Both the position numbers and the translations under genes were made by a program. Positions 45,901-57,755 of a stretch of DNA of 64,000 nucleotides are shown piece by piece. The notes beneath the pieces were generated by a model. It was given only the letters and a program-made list of their open reading frames with translations. It searched no databases and was not told the DNA's origin. How positions within the stretch are numbered: the first letter of the stretch is position 1; every line of letters begins with the position of its first letter. Source of the DNA: Aradus depressus (taxonomy: Eukaryota; Arthropoda; Insecta; Hemiptera; Aradidae); NCBI GenBank assembly GCA_963662175.1, contig OY759215.1, positions 17,039,079 to 17,103,078 of the forward strand, in the 5' to 3' direction.

Positions 45901-46097
45901 CGTCTTGAGAAAATGATTTGCGTGTAAGGTAATATACGAGTGCGAGCCTGCTTTTTTTAGCACAATGATGCAGCAGATATACTTTTAAAAATAAAAAAAT
46001 AAATCTTTGGAAAACTTGCGATATCAAAAACAAAATTGCACCATAGAAGCATACACAAGAGCAATGTTTCCGTACCTTCAAAATATTTCCTATACTA
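39921..46097. other. Gene-poor AT-rich DNA
   Basis: Apart from the inverted repeat at 42961-43115, only short random open frames are visible. 45000-45400 has a GC-richer patch with a TATA-like motif that I cannot assign. Confidence 0.5.
42961..43115. repeat. Inverted repeat with 44-bp arms
   Basis: Left 42961-43004 and right 43072-43115 match in reverse (caaccggttttgcatattct versus its complement), with about three mismatches. The right arm, cctgatgatgc..gttgtgaaataaaa, looks like the 3' end of a retroelement. Confidence 0.85.
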
Positions 46098-46925
46098 TGT
46101 ATTTGTGGTAACGGAACTAATTTTTGGGAAATACCCCGATTAATTGTTCTTAATTTTTTTCATGAGTACTTCCGGAAAAATAGGGAGGAAGCAACAGAGT
46201 ACAAATGTTTATAGAGCCGCTGCGCCAAATTAATAGAATACGTTTTTAAAATGTGTCGAATTTTGGAACATAGAATGATGAGGTATCAAAAATAAATAAA
46301 AAAATTTAATTGCATCATTTCTATGTTATTTAGCCGATTATTGGAAGGGCTACTGCCGATACCAAAATTATAATATATAATGTAAAGGGTTCTGATATCG
46401 TAAGGCTTATTCATGACGCAAATTTTCCATTAACCCCCCCTAAAAATGTCTCTCAAACATCAAGAAACACAGAGAGAGCTGTATACAGTTTTTTTGTGTA
46501 TTTGAATATCTTTATGGGGGTTAATCGTAAATATGCGTCATGAACCAAACCCGTTACGTTTCACATACCAATTTTGTTGCCGGCAGTAACCTCCAATAAT
46601 CAGCTGAACAATATAGAAATTATGCAATTTGTTTTCAATGTTTTCGAAACGTCAATATTTTGTGCTTTCTACAAAAAATATAAATAAATAAGCATTTCTA
46701 CTAATGTAGCTCGTTGCTACCAGAGGTTGTCACTTCAAACTTCTTGCCAACAGTAATCAGCTGAATTGCTCGATTTTCTTTTTTTAAACTCAAATAAACC
46801 CGTTTATACTTCATTCTCTCCTTTATTTCCGAAAACATTCATGAGAATATTCTTTAAAAACAATTTGAGATATATAAAACATCGGAAGGTTTCCCAAAAA
46901 TTAGTTTCGCCGTTCTACCACGAAT
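46098..46925. repeat. Large diverged foldback element
   Basis: The outer ends (gaactaatttttgggaaa near 46120 and tttcccaaaaattagtttc near 46890) and inner blocks (gattattggaagggctactg near 46334 and cagtaacctccaataatc near 46585; catgacgc near 46412 and gcgtcatg near 46537) are all inverted around a centre near 46480. The arms are about 370-430 bp with many differences. Confidence 0.85.
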
Positions 46926-47203
46926 AAATAACATTAGAAAAAATCGTAAATGGTAATTTTATTTTATTTTTTTCTTCGTTACTAAATCTGTCATTAGTGT
47001 TGTAGCAGAAATTAGTCGACCTTATATTTTTTTGTGAAATATACATTTTTTTAAATGTAGTTTTATTTGTTATATTTATTATTTCACAGTGCATGCTGTT
47101 AATAACAGAAAATTCTAATTGTTCAAACTAATCGAGATAATAATTAGATTTAATATTTTTTTATTTTTTTTTTAAGATAAGTTAGGTTTTAAAAGCAGTA
47201 AGA

Positions 47204-47234
<31 letters not shown>

Positions 47235-48087
47235 TATAAGAGTTTCTCCAGAGTGGGCCTCATGTTAAAATGAATCAGTAAACACAATAAAACTTTTTAA
47301 GTACAAACTGTCGTTGGGAGGCCTGCCATACGTCACTGTTCAGTTAAACAATTTTTCTTCAGAGGAACATTTGCGAAGAACGGGAAAAGTGATTGAACAA
47401 AGGAGGAACGCGGAATGAACGAGTTCCCAGAAATTAGTTTCTTTGTTTCAGCACACAAGGAGCATGGGGTAAATTGTGATGTGTCTGTATGTCACAACTG
47501 GTTGTATACTTATAAAGCTGTAACAGAGCAAACCGTCACAATTTTTCAATTTTTTTGAAAACCTTCAGATTATTCTCAATGTTTCAAAAAATAATAGAAA
47601 AAAAGTGGGTGGAATACAAAAACCTCCTACTTTTAATAATGTTTACTTTCACAACTATAAATCTCTATTAAGGTCAATGGCTTGCACATGTCAGACGTTT
47701 GTTCACAATGGATTAGTGGACTGCACTAAATTCTATTTTCGCAATTCAACTCATTTAGAAAAATATGAGGTGATATTTCTATCAAAAACTATTTTATGTA
47801 TATGTTTTTTCGAATGTATAATTGTATGGACTATTGTGTTGAAAAGTTTTGAAACAACTTAATTTAACGAATAGTTCTTTCATTATATATAAATTTTGTA
47901 TTTTTGTCCCACCCTGTAATCGGTAATTAAGTTCATTGATATTTAGTCGTTACATAAAAATAAATATAGTTTCCCTTCTACATAAGATCTCTACTGTAGG
48001 TTGGTTTAGTGGAGGGCCTCACCAATAATACTAAGGGTTCCTAACACCCCGTCCCAAGGGTCAGGCTAGCTGCTCTGCTGGACATGT
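46926..48087. other. Downstream flank of the GTSF1-like gene
   Basis: Holds an AT dinucleotide run (about 47203-47231). The gene's 3' UTR should begin at 48087 and run leftward, but no convincing minus-strand poly(A) signal close to the stop was found. Confidence 0.4.
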
Positions 48088-48480
48088 TCAGTAACGTTGG
48101 GCAAGCTTCCCGCGGCCGCGCCCCGACACAGGGAGCACAGGGAAGTCATCAACAGGAGAGATGGTTGTGTTGGGCTGGTTAGCTCTTCGGGTGGTGGTCT
48201 TCCAGGGGTCCTCTGGGTCCCGCCGCTCCCTCAGGCTCATCCTATCCATGGCGGACGACATCTGATCCCCGCCCGTCCCCCTTCCGCCGCCCCACGGGGC
48301 ACTCCCCCCTGCACTTCTAGCTGGGACTCCTGATCTCCCAGCTCCCACTTCAGCCGCGGGACGGGACAGCTCCGCAGACATGCTCACTGGTGGCTGAGCT
48401 GATGGCTGGCCCCATGGGTTCCTTGGGTCTCTCGGAGAAGGCTTTCTATCTTGTTTTGTTCCGTTCATCTGAGTAATTAC
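48088..48480 (-). CDS. Gtsf1: GTSF1-like gene: last coding exon (Trp/RG-rich tail)
   Basis: Acceptor tttcctag, 130 codons plus TGA at 48090-48088. The exon is strikingly GC-rich against AT-rich surroundings. It encodes a low-complexity tail with NPWGQ, APWGGGRG and DPWKTT and ends near SGRGRGK. Pro-Trp/Gly-Trp motifs in disordered chains are typical Argonaute-binding hooks, and RG dipeptides are Tudor-ligand methylation sites; both roles here are inference. Confidence 0.78.
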   Translation of the reverse strand, partial: VITQMNGTKQDRKPSPRDPRNPWGQPSAQPPVSMSAELSRPAAEVGAGRSGVPARSAGGSAPWGGGRGTGGDQMSSAMDRMSLRERRDPEDPWKTTTRRANQPNTTISPVDDFPVLPVSGRGRGKLAQRY

Positions 48481-51400
48481 CTAGGAAAGAAACCTGAGTA
48501 AGACAAATAATGTGGTGAAAACGAAAAAAATGTTAAGATGGGGCTGTTGTAGGGTTTTAAATTCAGAATGAAAGACGGGCTATGTCTTCTGAGGGTATTT
48601 ACTTTACTTTCTCAACTAGGCACAGAGTAGGGTAGGTTCTTAAACTGTGGTACTTCGATGGTATGCAGAAAAAGTCTCCTATTTTTTTATTTTGCACTGA
48701 ACAAAAATATTTATACACCTTAAACTTTACGTTGTACGTTATTGAATTGATTTTTTTATTTACAATCCAATTATGCTGTCTTTTTTGTTTGTAAATGATA
48801 ATTGAATAATCCTATCTATAAAACTATTCACACATCAATCAATGTATTTTTCACATTTTAAGTGCATTTTCATTCTTAAACTTGATGAATTCCTTGATTA
48901 ACCTGAGACCGGTGATGTTTTTTCATTAGGCTTAATTGTTAAGGTTAATTACATTTTGTAAATTTTGAACTAAATTGTCGAGTTTCTTTTTTCCAGCATT
49001 TTTTTCCAGAGTTGTCTTTTCTTTTTTGACTTACATTGCGTACATGGTGATTCGAAAAAAGGACATGGAAGTGTGTATTGTAAAAAACAAATGAAGAAAA
49101 AAAAACGGAAAAGTAACCTACAATCATCTCAGAGATGCTTAAGAAACACTCTAAATAGTTAAATTTTAAGTAGGAATAAGCACACACCTCCTCGTTGAAA
49201 AATTATTACTTATTTATCAATACTTGTAATCTTTGGATAAGTTTTTAGTTAACAGACAAAATGTTTGTGCGACTGAGATTGTTAGCGATCACTGGTGTGA
49301 AGGACTGCTCAAGTTCTTTTTACCACGCAGATAAAAAAAAAAATTAATGATCTCGGCCGGCTTTCGAAACCGCGATCTTGAGCACTGTAGGCAAACACGC
49401 TACCTATATGTTACCGGCACCTCTACTGAATGAATAATATCAATACTATTGTTCGTTTGCTGTTAGCCACAAAAAAAAATGTGAAAAGGCAGACATCTCT
49501 TATTTGACTTCCTCAAGTAAAATATGTTTTACTATATATTATATTTTTATAAGAAATAAGCAAATTATTCTACACAAATCAAACTCAGAGGCTAGATTAG
49601 TATGAATTTAACTGAAAATTATTGTTAAAATTGCTTCCATAAATTTGAATATACAGACATTAAAAAAATAAAGGATACCTGTTCGACGGCGAAATCTCCA
49701 GCTGCCAAATCATCACAAGTAGCACTAGCACTAGTAGATGGAAGAGTCTGCAATTCTTGACTTCTGGGTCTCTGCTCATTTTCATTTGGTATCTTGAACG
49801 GAAGGAAAATATAAACAAACAAAAAAACAACACATTAATAGGGCTGAGTAAAAGAAAATGTCCGTTTACAGGCATGAACATGTGTATGAGCAGGTCTTGA
49901 CTATGTATATTACAGATAAGGTTGCATGTTACAAGACGGGAGATTAAAGGGGTTCCATGGTTTAACTTGTTTGCTCTCTGTTTTCAAATCATATGAATTT
50001 GGAAATATACTAAATACTCCAATAATTTTGGGTATTTAAACTTATGTGTGCCCTCCCCCCTCCACCAAAAAAATAAAAGAAATAGACTGATCATGTGATA
50101 CGACATTGAAGGAACCATTAGAACAATGCCGCCAGGCAGCAATGGTTTTTATAGGAACTATGTCGTCTTTAAGCAATTTGAAGACCCCAGTTCCAGATTC
50201 ATACAAAAAATATTATTATGAATCGCTACCATCGATTCAGAATGATTAGTGAATGGAGAAATTTTCATGTAATTTTTTATCAACGGGATTTTTTTGAAAT
50301 TAAAAAAGTTAGAAATAATAACCCCCCCGTTCTCCATAGAACTATTGTTCCCATATGATCCGAAACAATTTTATTTGGAAGTTTCTTCTAGGATAGATTT
50401 TTAAAATCAAAATTGTTCAAGTTAAATAGGGAGGACCAAATTTTTTCACATTTCTTCCTCCGCCATTTCGAAAACACAAAATATATTCTAATTCTATTCA
50501 TCGTTACCCGAAGAATCTATCCATCAATATTATTTTATATGTCCGTCCATTCTAATATAAAATTCATACTTTAGATACAAAACTACTAACTTGTACAGGA
50601 TTGATTGCCGCACATTGTTCAGATTGTGTTTTCATATTTCATGTGCAATAGACTTCAAGTTCGAAGGGAGGGAAGGGGGAACAAGAGGAGAACGATGTTT
50701 TACCCCACAGCCGCCATATTGAATATACATTTTTCAAAAAAATATATATTGCATACCTACTCGCAGTGTAACTATTAAAAATATTTTGTACCACCCTAAT
50801 TTGTGCTCCCACTGAGGGGAGACGAACAAATGGACACATAGAGCTGACTAGCATTAAGATTCCATTTTCTGCTTTCAATGTACGGAACAATAAAAATAGT
50901 TAAAAGGTGTGGACGAAAGCTTTGAATTGACATGGACAGTTGGGGAATATCTGCCCAATATTTAAGGTTAAAACAATAAGGTTGGCTACTCACCTGAACT
51001 ATTTGACAATGATATGACATTGAACTATGTTACTTCCAAAAATAAATCACTTCTAATGGCATCCCTTATGTAGGTTTCTATAAATGTCCCGTCACATCAT
51101 AATAAAATAATTTCGATGAAGATCCGACTTCAGGAAAAGATGAATAAAAAAAAAAAAATCCCAACCTTTCTGTTATCTTCTTGTTCTCCGATGTTGTTGC
51201 TGGCATTACTAACAGTATCAGACGGTTTCCTTGTTGCTTGAGCACCCTATTCAAATAAACATGCACATATTAATAATAATTAAAACAAATTATAAAGTAA
51301 TTTTTATTTGTTTTAAAGTTTACTAAAGCTGCCACCATTATATGCTTCGTTTTTAACATACTACAGTCTGCCGGAGATGAACGAAATCCTGGAGACAAGA

Positions 51401-54400
51401 GACTGGCCAATCGCCCCTTAGTGTGTTCCCGCTAAAGTCAGAGGTCCCTGAGGAAACCTGGAGGCCACTTGGGGGTATCTGATATGAGGAATGAGTGACT
51501 GAGGACAAAGTGAAACAGGGGCGCCAGTGTGCGGTGTTGTAGCCTCGACTAAATAGTGAAGTAAAAGTTCGTGTTTTCGTTAATCACCCCACTGGAGAGG
51601 GGAGGAGGGAGGGGGGTTATGACCCGGCAAACATCTAAGCCCTGAGGACCTCCCCCTAAATTACAACCTTTGGTTAAAGCGCCGGGAAATGAACTAAAGG
51701 GGGAGTTTTATTTTTATCTACAAAGCGAGTAAGATGGATTAGGGACACATAACGACACAAAAGAAGAAATCTTTGTCAGAATTCGGTGGAATGTAGAAAT
51801 TTTAATATTTTTATTTTTTTTTTTTAAATTAATGGCCATGAAGGCCAAAGACGGATAGCATGTCCCCGAGGCCGATCTGGCTGATATTGACTGATAAGTT
51901 GGCTGCAGTTGTAAAATGAGATTGTTCAAAATATTAAACTACCGAATCGTAGTGTTTATGTAGGATTCAAGAAAAGTAATTATTTTCTCTGTATTGACTG
52001 AGTTGAATTTTTCGAACATACAATATATATTATATTATATTATACTACATTACAGTAAGGTCACTTAAGACCAATCTCAGGGAAAATAATGAATTAAATG
52101 GCACACAAAAGAAGAAAAAGGAAGAAAAGAATATTGTTTCCCTTCTTCAAGCTTCTTCTAAACAATCTGTAAAAAACGAAGATTGTTTTGTTCAATTCGT
52201 ACAAATTAACACAAAAGAAAACCTGGATAATAAAGGATCAGCATATATATTATGGGCTAGTTAGCATTTTTGTTATGAATAATTGAAATATAATGTTGTT
52301 ATGTAACCTTATTAGATACTGATGATGGGAGTATTTCCCGAAATGTTGTTAATATCTAGGTTGTAAACTCCAAAAAAATAAATGGATGTAAAGCTGTGAA
52401 AAAAATATATAAAATCAGAATCTCCTTACACAACCCAAAAATGAAAAATAACATTTTTCAAGAATGTTTGGTCAAAACGTTCCAAGCTGTAATACAAATT
52501 TACTCTTAACAGTCATTAATATTATTTCTTTAAATTTTTAGTTATAAGTTGTTTTGGGAGCTCTTACTTTGTCCCTTATACATCTGAGATCAGTGTATAA
52601 TTTCACTTTCATCCGAAGGACGGCATGCTCAAGATTTTTTTCCAACTCCCAGATAAAAACATAAGAGCCTCTGCCGGGTTTCGAGCCCGCAATCCTATGC
52701 TCAGAAGGCAGGAAAAATGAAAGTTGTTTCTTACTGAAAAAATGATTTACTGACATTCGAACTCTAAATATACATATATGCGACCCGGGAGCACCGGTAG
52801 CTCAGAGATATGCGTGCTTGCTTACTGAGCTCAAGATCGCGGGTTCGAAACCCGGCTGAGGCCCTTAGTTCATTTTATCTGGAAGATAAAATAAACTTGA
52901 GCACGCCGTCCTTCGGATGGAACGTTAAGCGATGGTCCCGAGCCTGTACGATGTCAGGTACTCGTTAAAGACCGCTGCCCTAGGTGAATAAAAATATAGA
53001 GTAGGCAAAATTTAGGACTTCCACATTAGAGTCGAGCACATGTCCACCGAAGTGACTAAAGAGCGCTCTGGTAGTAGGCGATATGACCTTGTAGCTAAAG
53101 CCCGGGCACGAATCATAATAACTATATGCATAATAACTAACTATATATATATACAGTTTCTTTGTCAAACCCAACTTGGTTATTTATTTTTCTTCTATAA
53201 TTCACACGGCATTATTAACTTTCGTTACTTGAAAAAAAAAATATAAAATAAAATATACTCAATGGAAACAAAGAGAATGTGTTTATTTAAGGCAATAAAT
53301 GATCATTTTAATTACTTTTTTGAATATACATTTTCTTTTCTACATTCTCAAGTAAGTAGATGTTATTTCTGATTGATATTATTGTATTTTCACTTTCCAA
53401 GTATTTATTTTGTATTTTCTTATTACAAATGTATATGGGTTTTGATGATAATTATCTTACAGAAAAAGTAGATGAAACGGAGACAGAAGACTGTTGAAGT
53501 TGCTGCATCCTGAGTCTCTGCTGCTGACGATGTGCCCTCCGCTCGCTCCTGGGGGCACCGATCAAAGGAACCAGCGCCGGCTTCATAATAGAATCCTCCT
53601 TCACTTGGTCCAAAACTGAGACGCTCAAAGTCTGAAAATACATACCATTTTAAAAAATATATATAATAACCGAGAAGAATGTCAAAAAGAAATGCTCTAT
53701 AGAGAAATAACAGCTTAGAAGAAGCAAACAATGAAGCAAACTGATGACTGGCACGCCGTCCCCTTAGCTTAGTAGGACCCACATAGGATCAATATGAGAT
53801 GGTAAGGTGGGTCTAGATATCACCTGGATCCTTCACTTCGTTATTACAAAACTGAATAATATTTGACTGTAATAAAATGTATTAAATAAAATTAGAAATT
53901 AAAATGGGGATAGCTTGTGTCACGGGATACATACAGTAATTCTACTATACGATCACTCTCTGTTATTCAAACTTAGCACATAAATAATGAGAAACTTGGT
54001 GTAACATGGATGTTAATGTTGTAGAATAAGAATAATAAAATAGTAAATGTTAGAAGAAAATAATAAATAGTGTCAATTAAATAAAATGTTTTATTTTGCT
54101 ATAGTGTTTACTATTTATTCTAAAGTTAATGTTAAATTTAAAATAATATATATAAAGGAAACAAAAAAAAACACTGACATATGGTGTATAATAAAAAGTG
54201 AAAAGGATTTTGTGGAGAACTATATGAAACTTTGATATTTAAATAAAAAAAGAAGAGTTAAGAAAAGGAAGAGACTTGGAGGGGCCAAGAGTAAAAATTT
54301 AGGAATGGAGGCGGACATTAGTGTATTTCAACGTCACGTTGGCCGCTATGAAAGAACTGAAGCCATCATCGGCTTTATAAGGGTTAATAGATATTTTGTT

Positions 54401-57400
54401 TCTTTAAACCAGAAAAACCACCATTGGAGGCCGATTTTTTTTTATTGTACTATGGCATCCAATGAATTATTATTATTATTATTTTAAATTAATTTTGGAG
54501 TATTATGTTTTCAATGCTTTGCTCTCTCTCCCTTCTGAAAATAATAAAAATTCTAAGTTTTTTTATTGTGAGTCACGCACAATCTTTAACTATGAGGTCA
54601 TATCGCCTAATTCCAGAGCGCTCATTCGTCACTCTGGTGGACATGAGACCGACTCTATTTTAGGAGTCATAAATGTTGCCTACCCAGGTTTATTCACCTA
54701 GGGTAGGAGTCTTTAACGAGTATCTGACATTGTACAGGCTAGGGACCATAGCTTAACGACCCATCCGAAGGACGGCATGCTCAACGTTTTTTTTACTTGC
54801 CAGTTAAGGAAAAACCTAAGAGCCTATCTAGAACTAGTAGAATTATATAAAATGTTTTTTTTTATCTTAAATCTCCCACCACCATTTTTAGTAATAATAA
54901 AAAAACAATAAATATAGTATAAATATTACACTGGATACCTAATGACGCACCTGATCAATTCAAGTAAAAACGAATGAAACCGGAAAGAGCCGTTTACGGA
55001 GAAGGTCAACATCGGAACGAGTCCTGTATCTATTTCCACTAATCTGCTTATTTAGGTGGAGATGTGTTGTTTGGGAGTACTTCATATTACTTACCTCGTC
55101 CCAGTCTTCTTCTCCCACACGAGCTAGAACTGGTTCGGGAGGAGGGGGAAGTCTTTCGGGAGGATCATCAGAACCAACCTTCACCAAAAGTGAATCCAAG
55201 ATGGAACGGTTTGGGCATGTGAGTAGATGTAACTGAAAACAAATGTAAATATTACACACTTAAGAGGATAATGGAAGTGTATCTCTACATCTATTGCTTC
55301 AAAATATTTTTGATTAGATCATAAACACAAGCGGTATCTTGTAAAACGTACTTAGGCCCCGGAGGAAAGTGGTCTAAATTTTCTTCCGATTTCGGCCAAA
55401 ATCTAATCAGATCTAAATTAGCACATGTGACTCCTTCATTCCAAATTTCAAGTTCATATCTATAATCGCTTTTGTGGTAGAGAGCTCACAACTTTCCAAT
55501 CACACACACACAAACACCCAGACAGACATCATCGCGAATATGGACAAAACGCAGGGGATCTTGAAACGTAAAAATCTATTGAAACCTCGAGCTCGAATTT
55601 TTATACGACTACAATACTTCCATATACTGCATGTAAAAGAAAATAATTAGGAAAAAATAAAATATATGTGATGCGGCCATTGCAGGACTTTCTTATACCA
55701 ACCACGCTTACGGATCACTCTCTCTCTCTCCCTTCCCCTTCTCATATCATTACTGGGTATAAGTAAGTCACTCTCAGAATTACGCTGTACAATGAAATAC
55801 CGATGACGTCAACTCATTATTTTCATATATCCAGGAACGTCAGTATAAGAAAATTTTGAGAAGGGGGAGGGGGAAAAAGAGTGATCTGTAAGCGTGGTTG
55901 GTATAAGAAAGTTCTGTAATGGCCACATCACATATTTTTCAATTTATGTGGCCTTCCGTAAATGACCTTCCTTAAGAGTGCTCAAGATGTGTTCCCTTAG
56001 GTCAGTGTACGGATTGAAGGCAAATGACGAGGACAATAAATAGTGGTCCGCATCTAATATATGTTTTCCATCCTACATATATATTGTGACGTGTAGAATG
56101 GGGGGGTCACTAGAAGAATGAAAGAAATTGTTATTCTTTATAAAAATAGTAGAAAAAAATAGTAAGTACAAATAAATAAAAATGTACATCTTGGCAAAAG
56201 ATATTAAAAGTAAAAAAAAAAAAAATTGATTAACTGTAAAAGAAAAGACAAACCTGATAACATTTGGTGGGGGAAAAGATGGCGAGAAGGGCAGAAGAAG
56301 CCGACTCGTAGTAGTAGGGTTTTGTAGGATCGTGGAGGAGGTGTGGTGTGATTTAGAGGATCTTGGAGGAGGTGTAGTCTGTTTTTGGAGGAACTTGGAG
56401 GAGGTGTCGTGTGTTTTGGGAAGAGCGTCGAAGGAGGGTGTATGTTTAAAAAGAGCGAGGAAGAAGGTCCTACGGAGAGTATCCCCGAGAAGATGGAAGA
56501 TAGCACATTTATATGAAGGAGTGTCGTGGAAGAAGAAGAAAGAAAAATCCCGAGAAGGTTAAATTTTATATATGGAAGGAAGAACAGGCTGAGAAGAAAG
56601 TGACGAAGAAGGAAAGATACAAAAGAGGATATAGGATGCCGTGAGTTGCCAGAAATTTTTATAATTCATATTTATAACCATATAGTTTTTTGTCATTTGC
56701 CAAGAGTACATTTTTTTGTCTAAGTTAACTTATAAGAGGTTTATTTAATTTATTGTAAAAAAAATTATAATAGTTCACTAACCCATTAACCTTTTTTTTT
56801 AAACCATTTACAAAAAAAAAGAAATTAAAAATATATAACTTATAAAACATTGTGATTTAAAAATGTAGTTATCATTTTCCTTTATTTTCACCAAAGCCCT
56901 CTAAATAAGGAAAAGAATGCCACCCTGTTTTTAGATTTATAAATTAAAGTAGGAAACTAATCAATTCAATGAAGAATTAGCTGTCTCAATATATGCTTCT
57001 AAAAATATTATATATACATTTTCTAATCATCTTATCTACTAATATGTACATAGACAATTAGAACTACTATTTACTAGGAAATTGAACGAATTTTATACCT
57101 AAGATTCATATTCCCAGAAAAATCTAATTCTAGGGTTCTACTTATAAACACATTTTTGAAAGACTTTTGAGAAGGGGTCCTTTAAATTGATTATAAAAAT
57201 CATCATAGGCACCATTGAACAGTCTGTTCACTGTATAAAATCCAGTTTAAATAATATGATAATAAAAATGAATTATACTCACTGATAGCTCAACTTTGGG
57301 CACAATATGAGTTGCATTGAAAGGACAATTTGACCTTTCACCATCCGGATGTTGCAAACGACATCGAGCTAAATGAAATTGAACTCTTTCCCTGTATATG

Positions 57401-57450
57401 CTATGTGCACGGTTGTATGGACAAGAAAACATGGATTGTGCAGTCGACAT
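48088..57450 (-). CDS. Gtsf1: GTSF1/Asterix-like CHHC zinc-finger protein with long C-terminal tail (spliced, six coding exons)
   Basis: Coding exons on the minus strand: 57450-57283, 55232-55095, 53631-53461, 51246-51166, 49792-49679 and 48480-48088. They total 1065 nt, 354 residues plus TGA, and every intron is phase 0. Two U11-48K-type CHHC fingers share the spacing C-x5-H-x9-H-x3-C: C10/H16/H26/C30 and C42/H48/H58/C62, with the typical CPYN and CPFN starts and an HPDG linker. An acidic EEDWDE (97-102) follows, at the place where GTSF1 proteins carry the aromatic residues that touch Piwi. RSERRAHR (131-138) resembles the RSERR-type stretch that I recall from insect GTSF1 C-termini. GTSF1 proteins assist Piwi slicing and piRNA-guided silencing. 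Usual length is about 110-170 residues; here residues 160-354 are an added Ser/Pro/Gly/Arg tail with W247, W287 and W317 and a GRGRG end. The family call is firm; the exon 4 donor (gttggg) is weak. Confidence 0.87.
49308..49425 (-). mobile_element. SINE head fragment in the last intron of the GTSF1-like gene
   Basis: Only the tRNA-like head and the first body bases remain, in the same orientation as the gene. An A-run interrupts the body. Confidence 0.7.
49679..49792 (-). CDS. Gtsf1: GTSF1-like gene: coding exon 5
   Basis: Acceptor cgttcaag, donor gtatcc, 38 codons, phase 0-0. The product is Ser/Thr/Ala/Glu-rich and probably disordered. No domain is recognised. Confidence 0.68.
51166..51246 (-). 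CDS. Gtsf1: GTSF1-like gene: coding exon 4
   Basis: Acceptor tttgaatag and a weak donor gttggg enclose 27 codons, phase 0-0, of polar residues (Asn, Ser, Glu, Lys). It has no recognisable domain. It is the least certain exon and may be used alternatively. Confidence 0.6.
52610..52712 (-). mobile_element. SINE fragment
   Basis: Antisense core to mid-head (catccgaaggacggcatgc to gctcagaaggca). It lies 75 bp from a complete plus-strand copy. Confidence 0.75.
52787..53120 (+). mobile_element. Full-length SINE in intron 3 of the GTSF1-like gene
   Basis: Complete head (ccggtagctcagagatatgc, gggttcgaaaccc), core and 3' body to gcccgggcacgaatcat, then an AT-rich tail. It is antisense to the gene. 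Confidence 0.9.
53461..53631 (-). CDS. Gtsf1: GTSF1-like gene: coding exon 3
   Basis: Acceptor tattttcag, donor gtaaga, 57 codons, phase 0-0. It encodes KPALVPLIG and RSERRAHRQQQRLR followed by a Gln/Ser-rich run. The basic stretch resembles the end of ordinary insect GTSF1 proteins. Confidence 0.8.
54569..54826 (-). mobile_element. 5'-truncated SINE in intron 2 of the GTSF1-like gene
   Basis: Runs from the 3' end (cacgcacaatctttaac) to just past the core, ending near aaacctaagagcc. The tRNA-like head is missing. Confidence 0.85.
55095..55232 (-). CDS. Gtsf1: GTSF1-like gene: coding exon 2
   Basis: Acceptor gttttcag, donor gtaagt, 46 codons, phase 0 at both ends. It starts LHLLTC, giving H58 and C62 that complete the second zinc finger across the splice junction. 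It ends in GEEDWDE, the conserved acidic Trp motif. Confidence 0.88.
55663..55938. mobile_element. Foldback MITE with about 82-bp inverted ends
   Basis: Left 55663-55743 and right 55857-55938 are inverted copies (tcttataccaaccacgctta versus its complement), about 90% alike. Related single arms occur at 29520-29570 and 13370-13425, so it is a dispersed family. It lies in intron 1 of the GTSF1-like gene, counting coding exons. Confidence 0.82.
57283..57450 (-). CDS. Gtsf1: GTSF1-like gene: first coding exon
   Basis: The ATG lies directly after acceptor atttttcag, so the 5' UTR is in an upstream exon not identified here. The exon encodes residues 1-56: all of CHHC finger 1 and C42/H48 of finger 2. 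Donor is gtgagt. Confidence 0.9.
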
Positions 57451-57755
57451 CTGAAAAATATAATAAAAACAAGACAACTTAATGAGACCCAGAAAAAATA
57501 TCACTTACTGTTATGATTTTTCATTTAAAAACGATTGTTATATGGAAGTCAGTATGACAGTTGAACATTTTGTTTTACTCAATGTTAATTCACGTTTTCC
57601 TAATTCCGAAATTTCCAAAAACAAGACAAACAAAAACAAAGAACTCGTTAACGTGTATATTGTCTAATTCCGCAAAATCCACAAATACCCAATTATATTG
57701 TAAATATTAAAAATGATATTTTTCTCTAAGACAACGTTAAACAATTTTTTTGTTA

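Noticed and set aside
48097..48333. 78-residue plus-strand frame
   Set aside because: Shadow of the GC-rich last exon of the GTSF1-like gene.
56204..56562. Overlapping frames on both strands, rich in Pro/Ser or Glu/Val
   Set aside because: Purine-rich low-complexity DNA (gaggaggtg repeats) in an intron; no homology or splice evidence.
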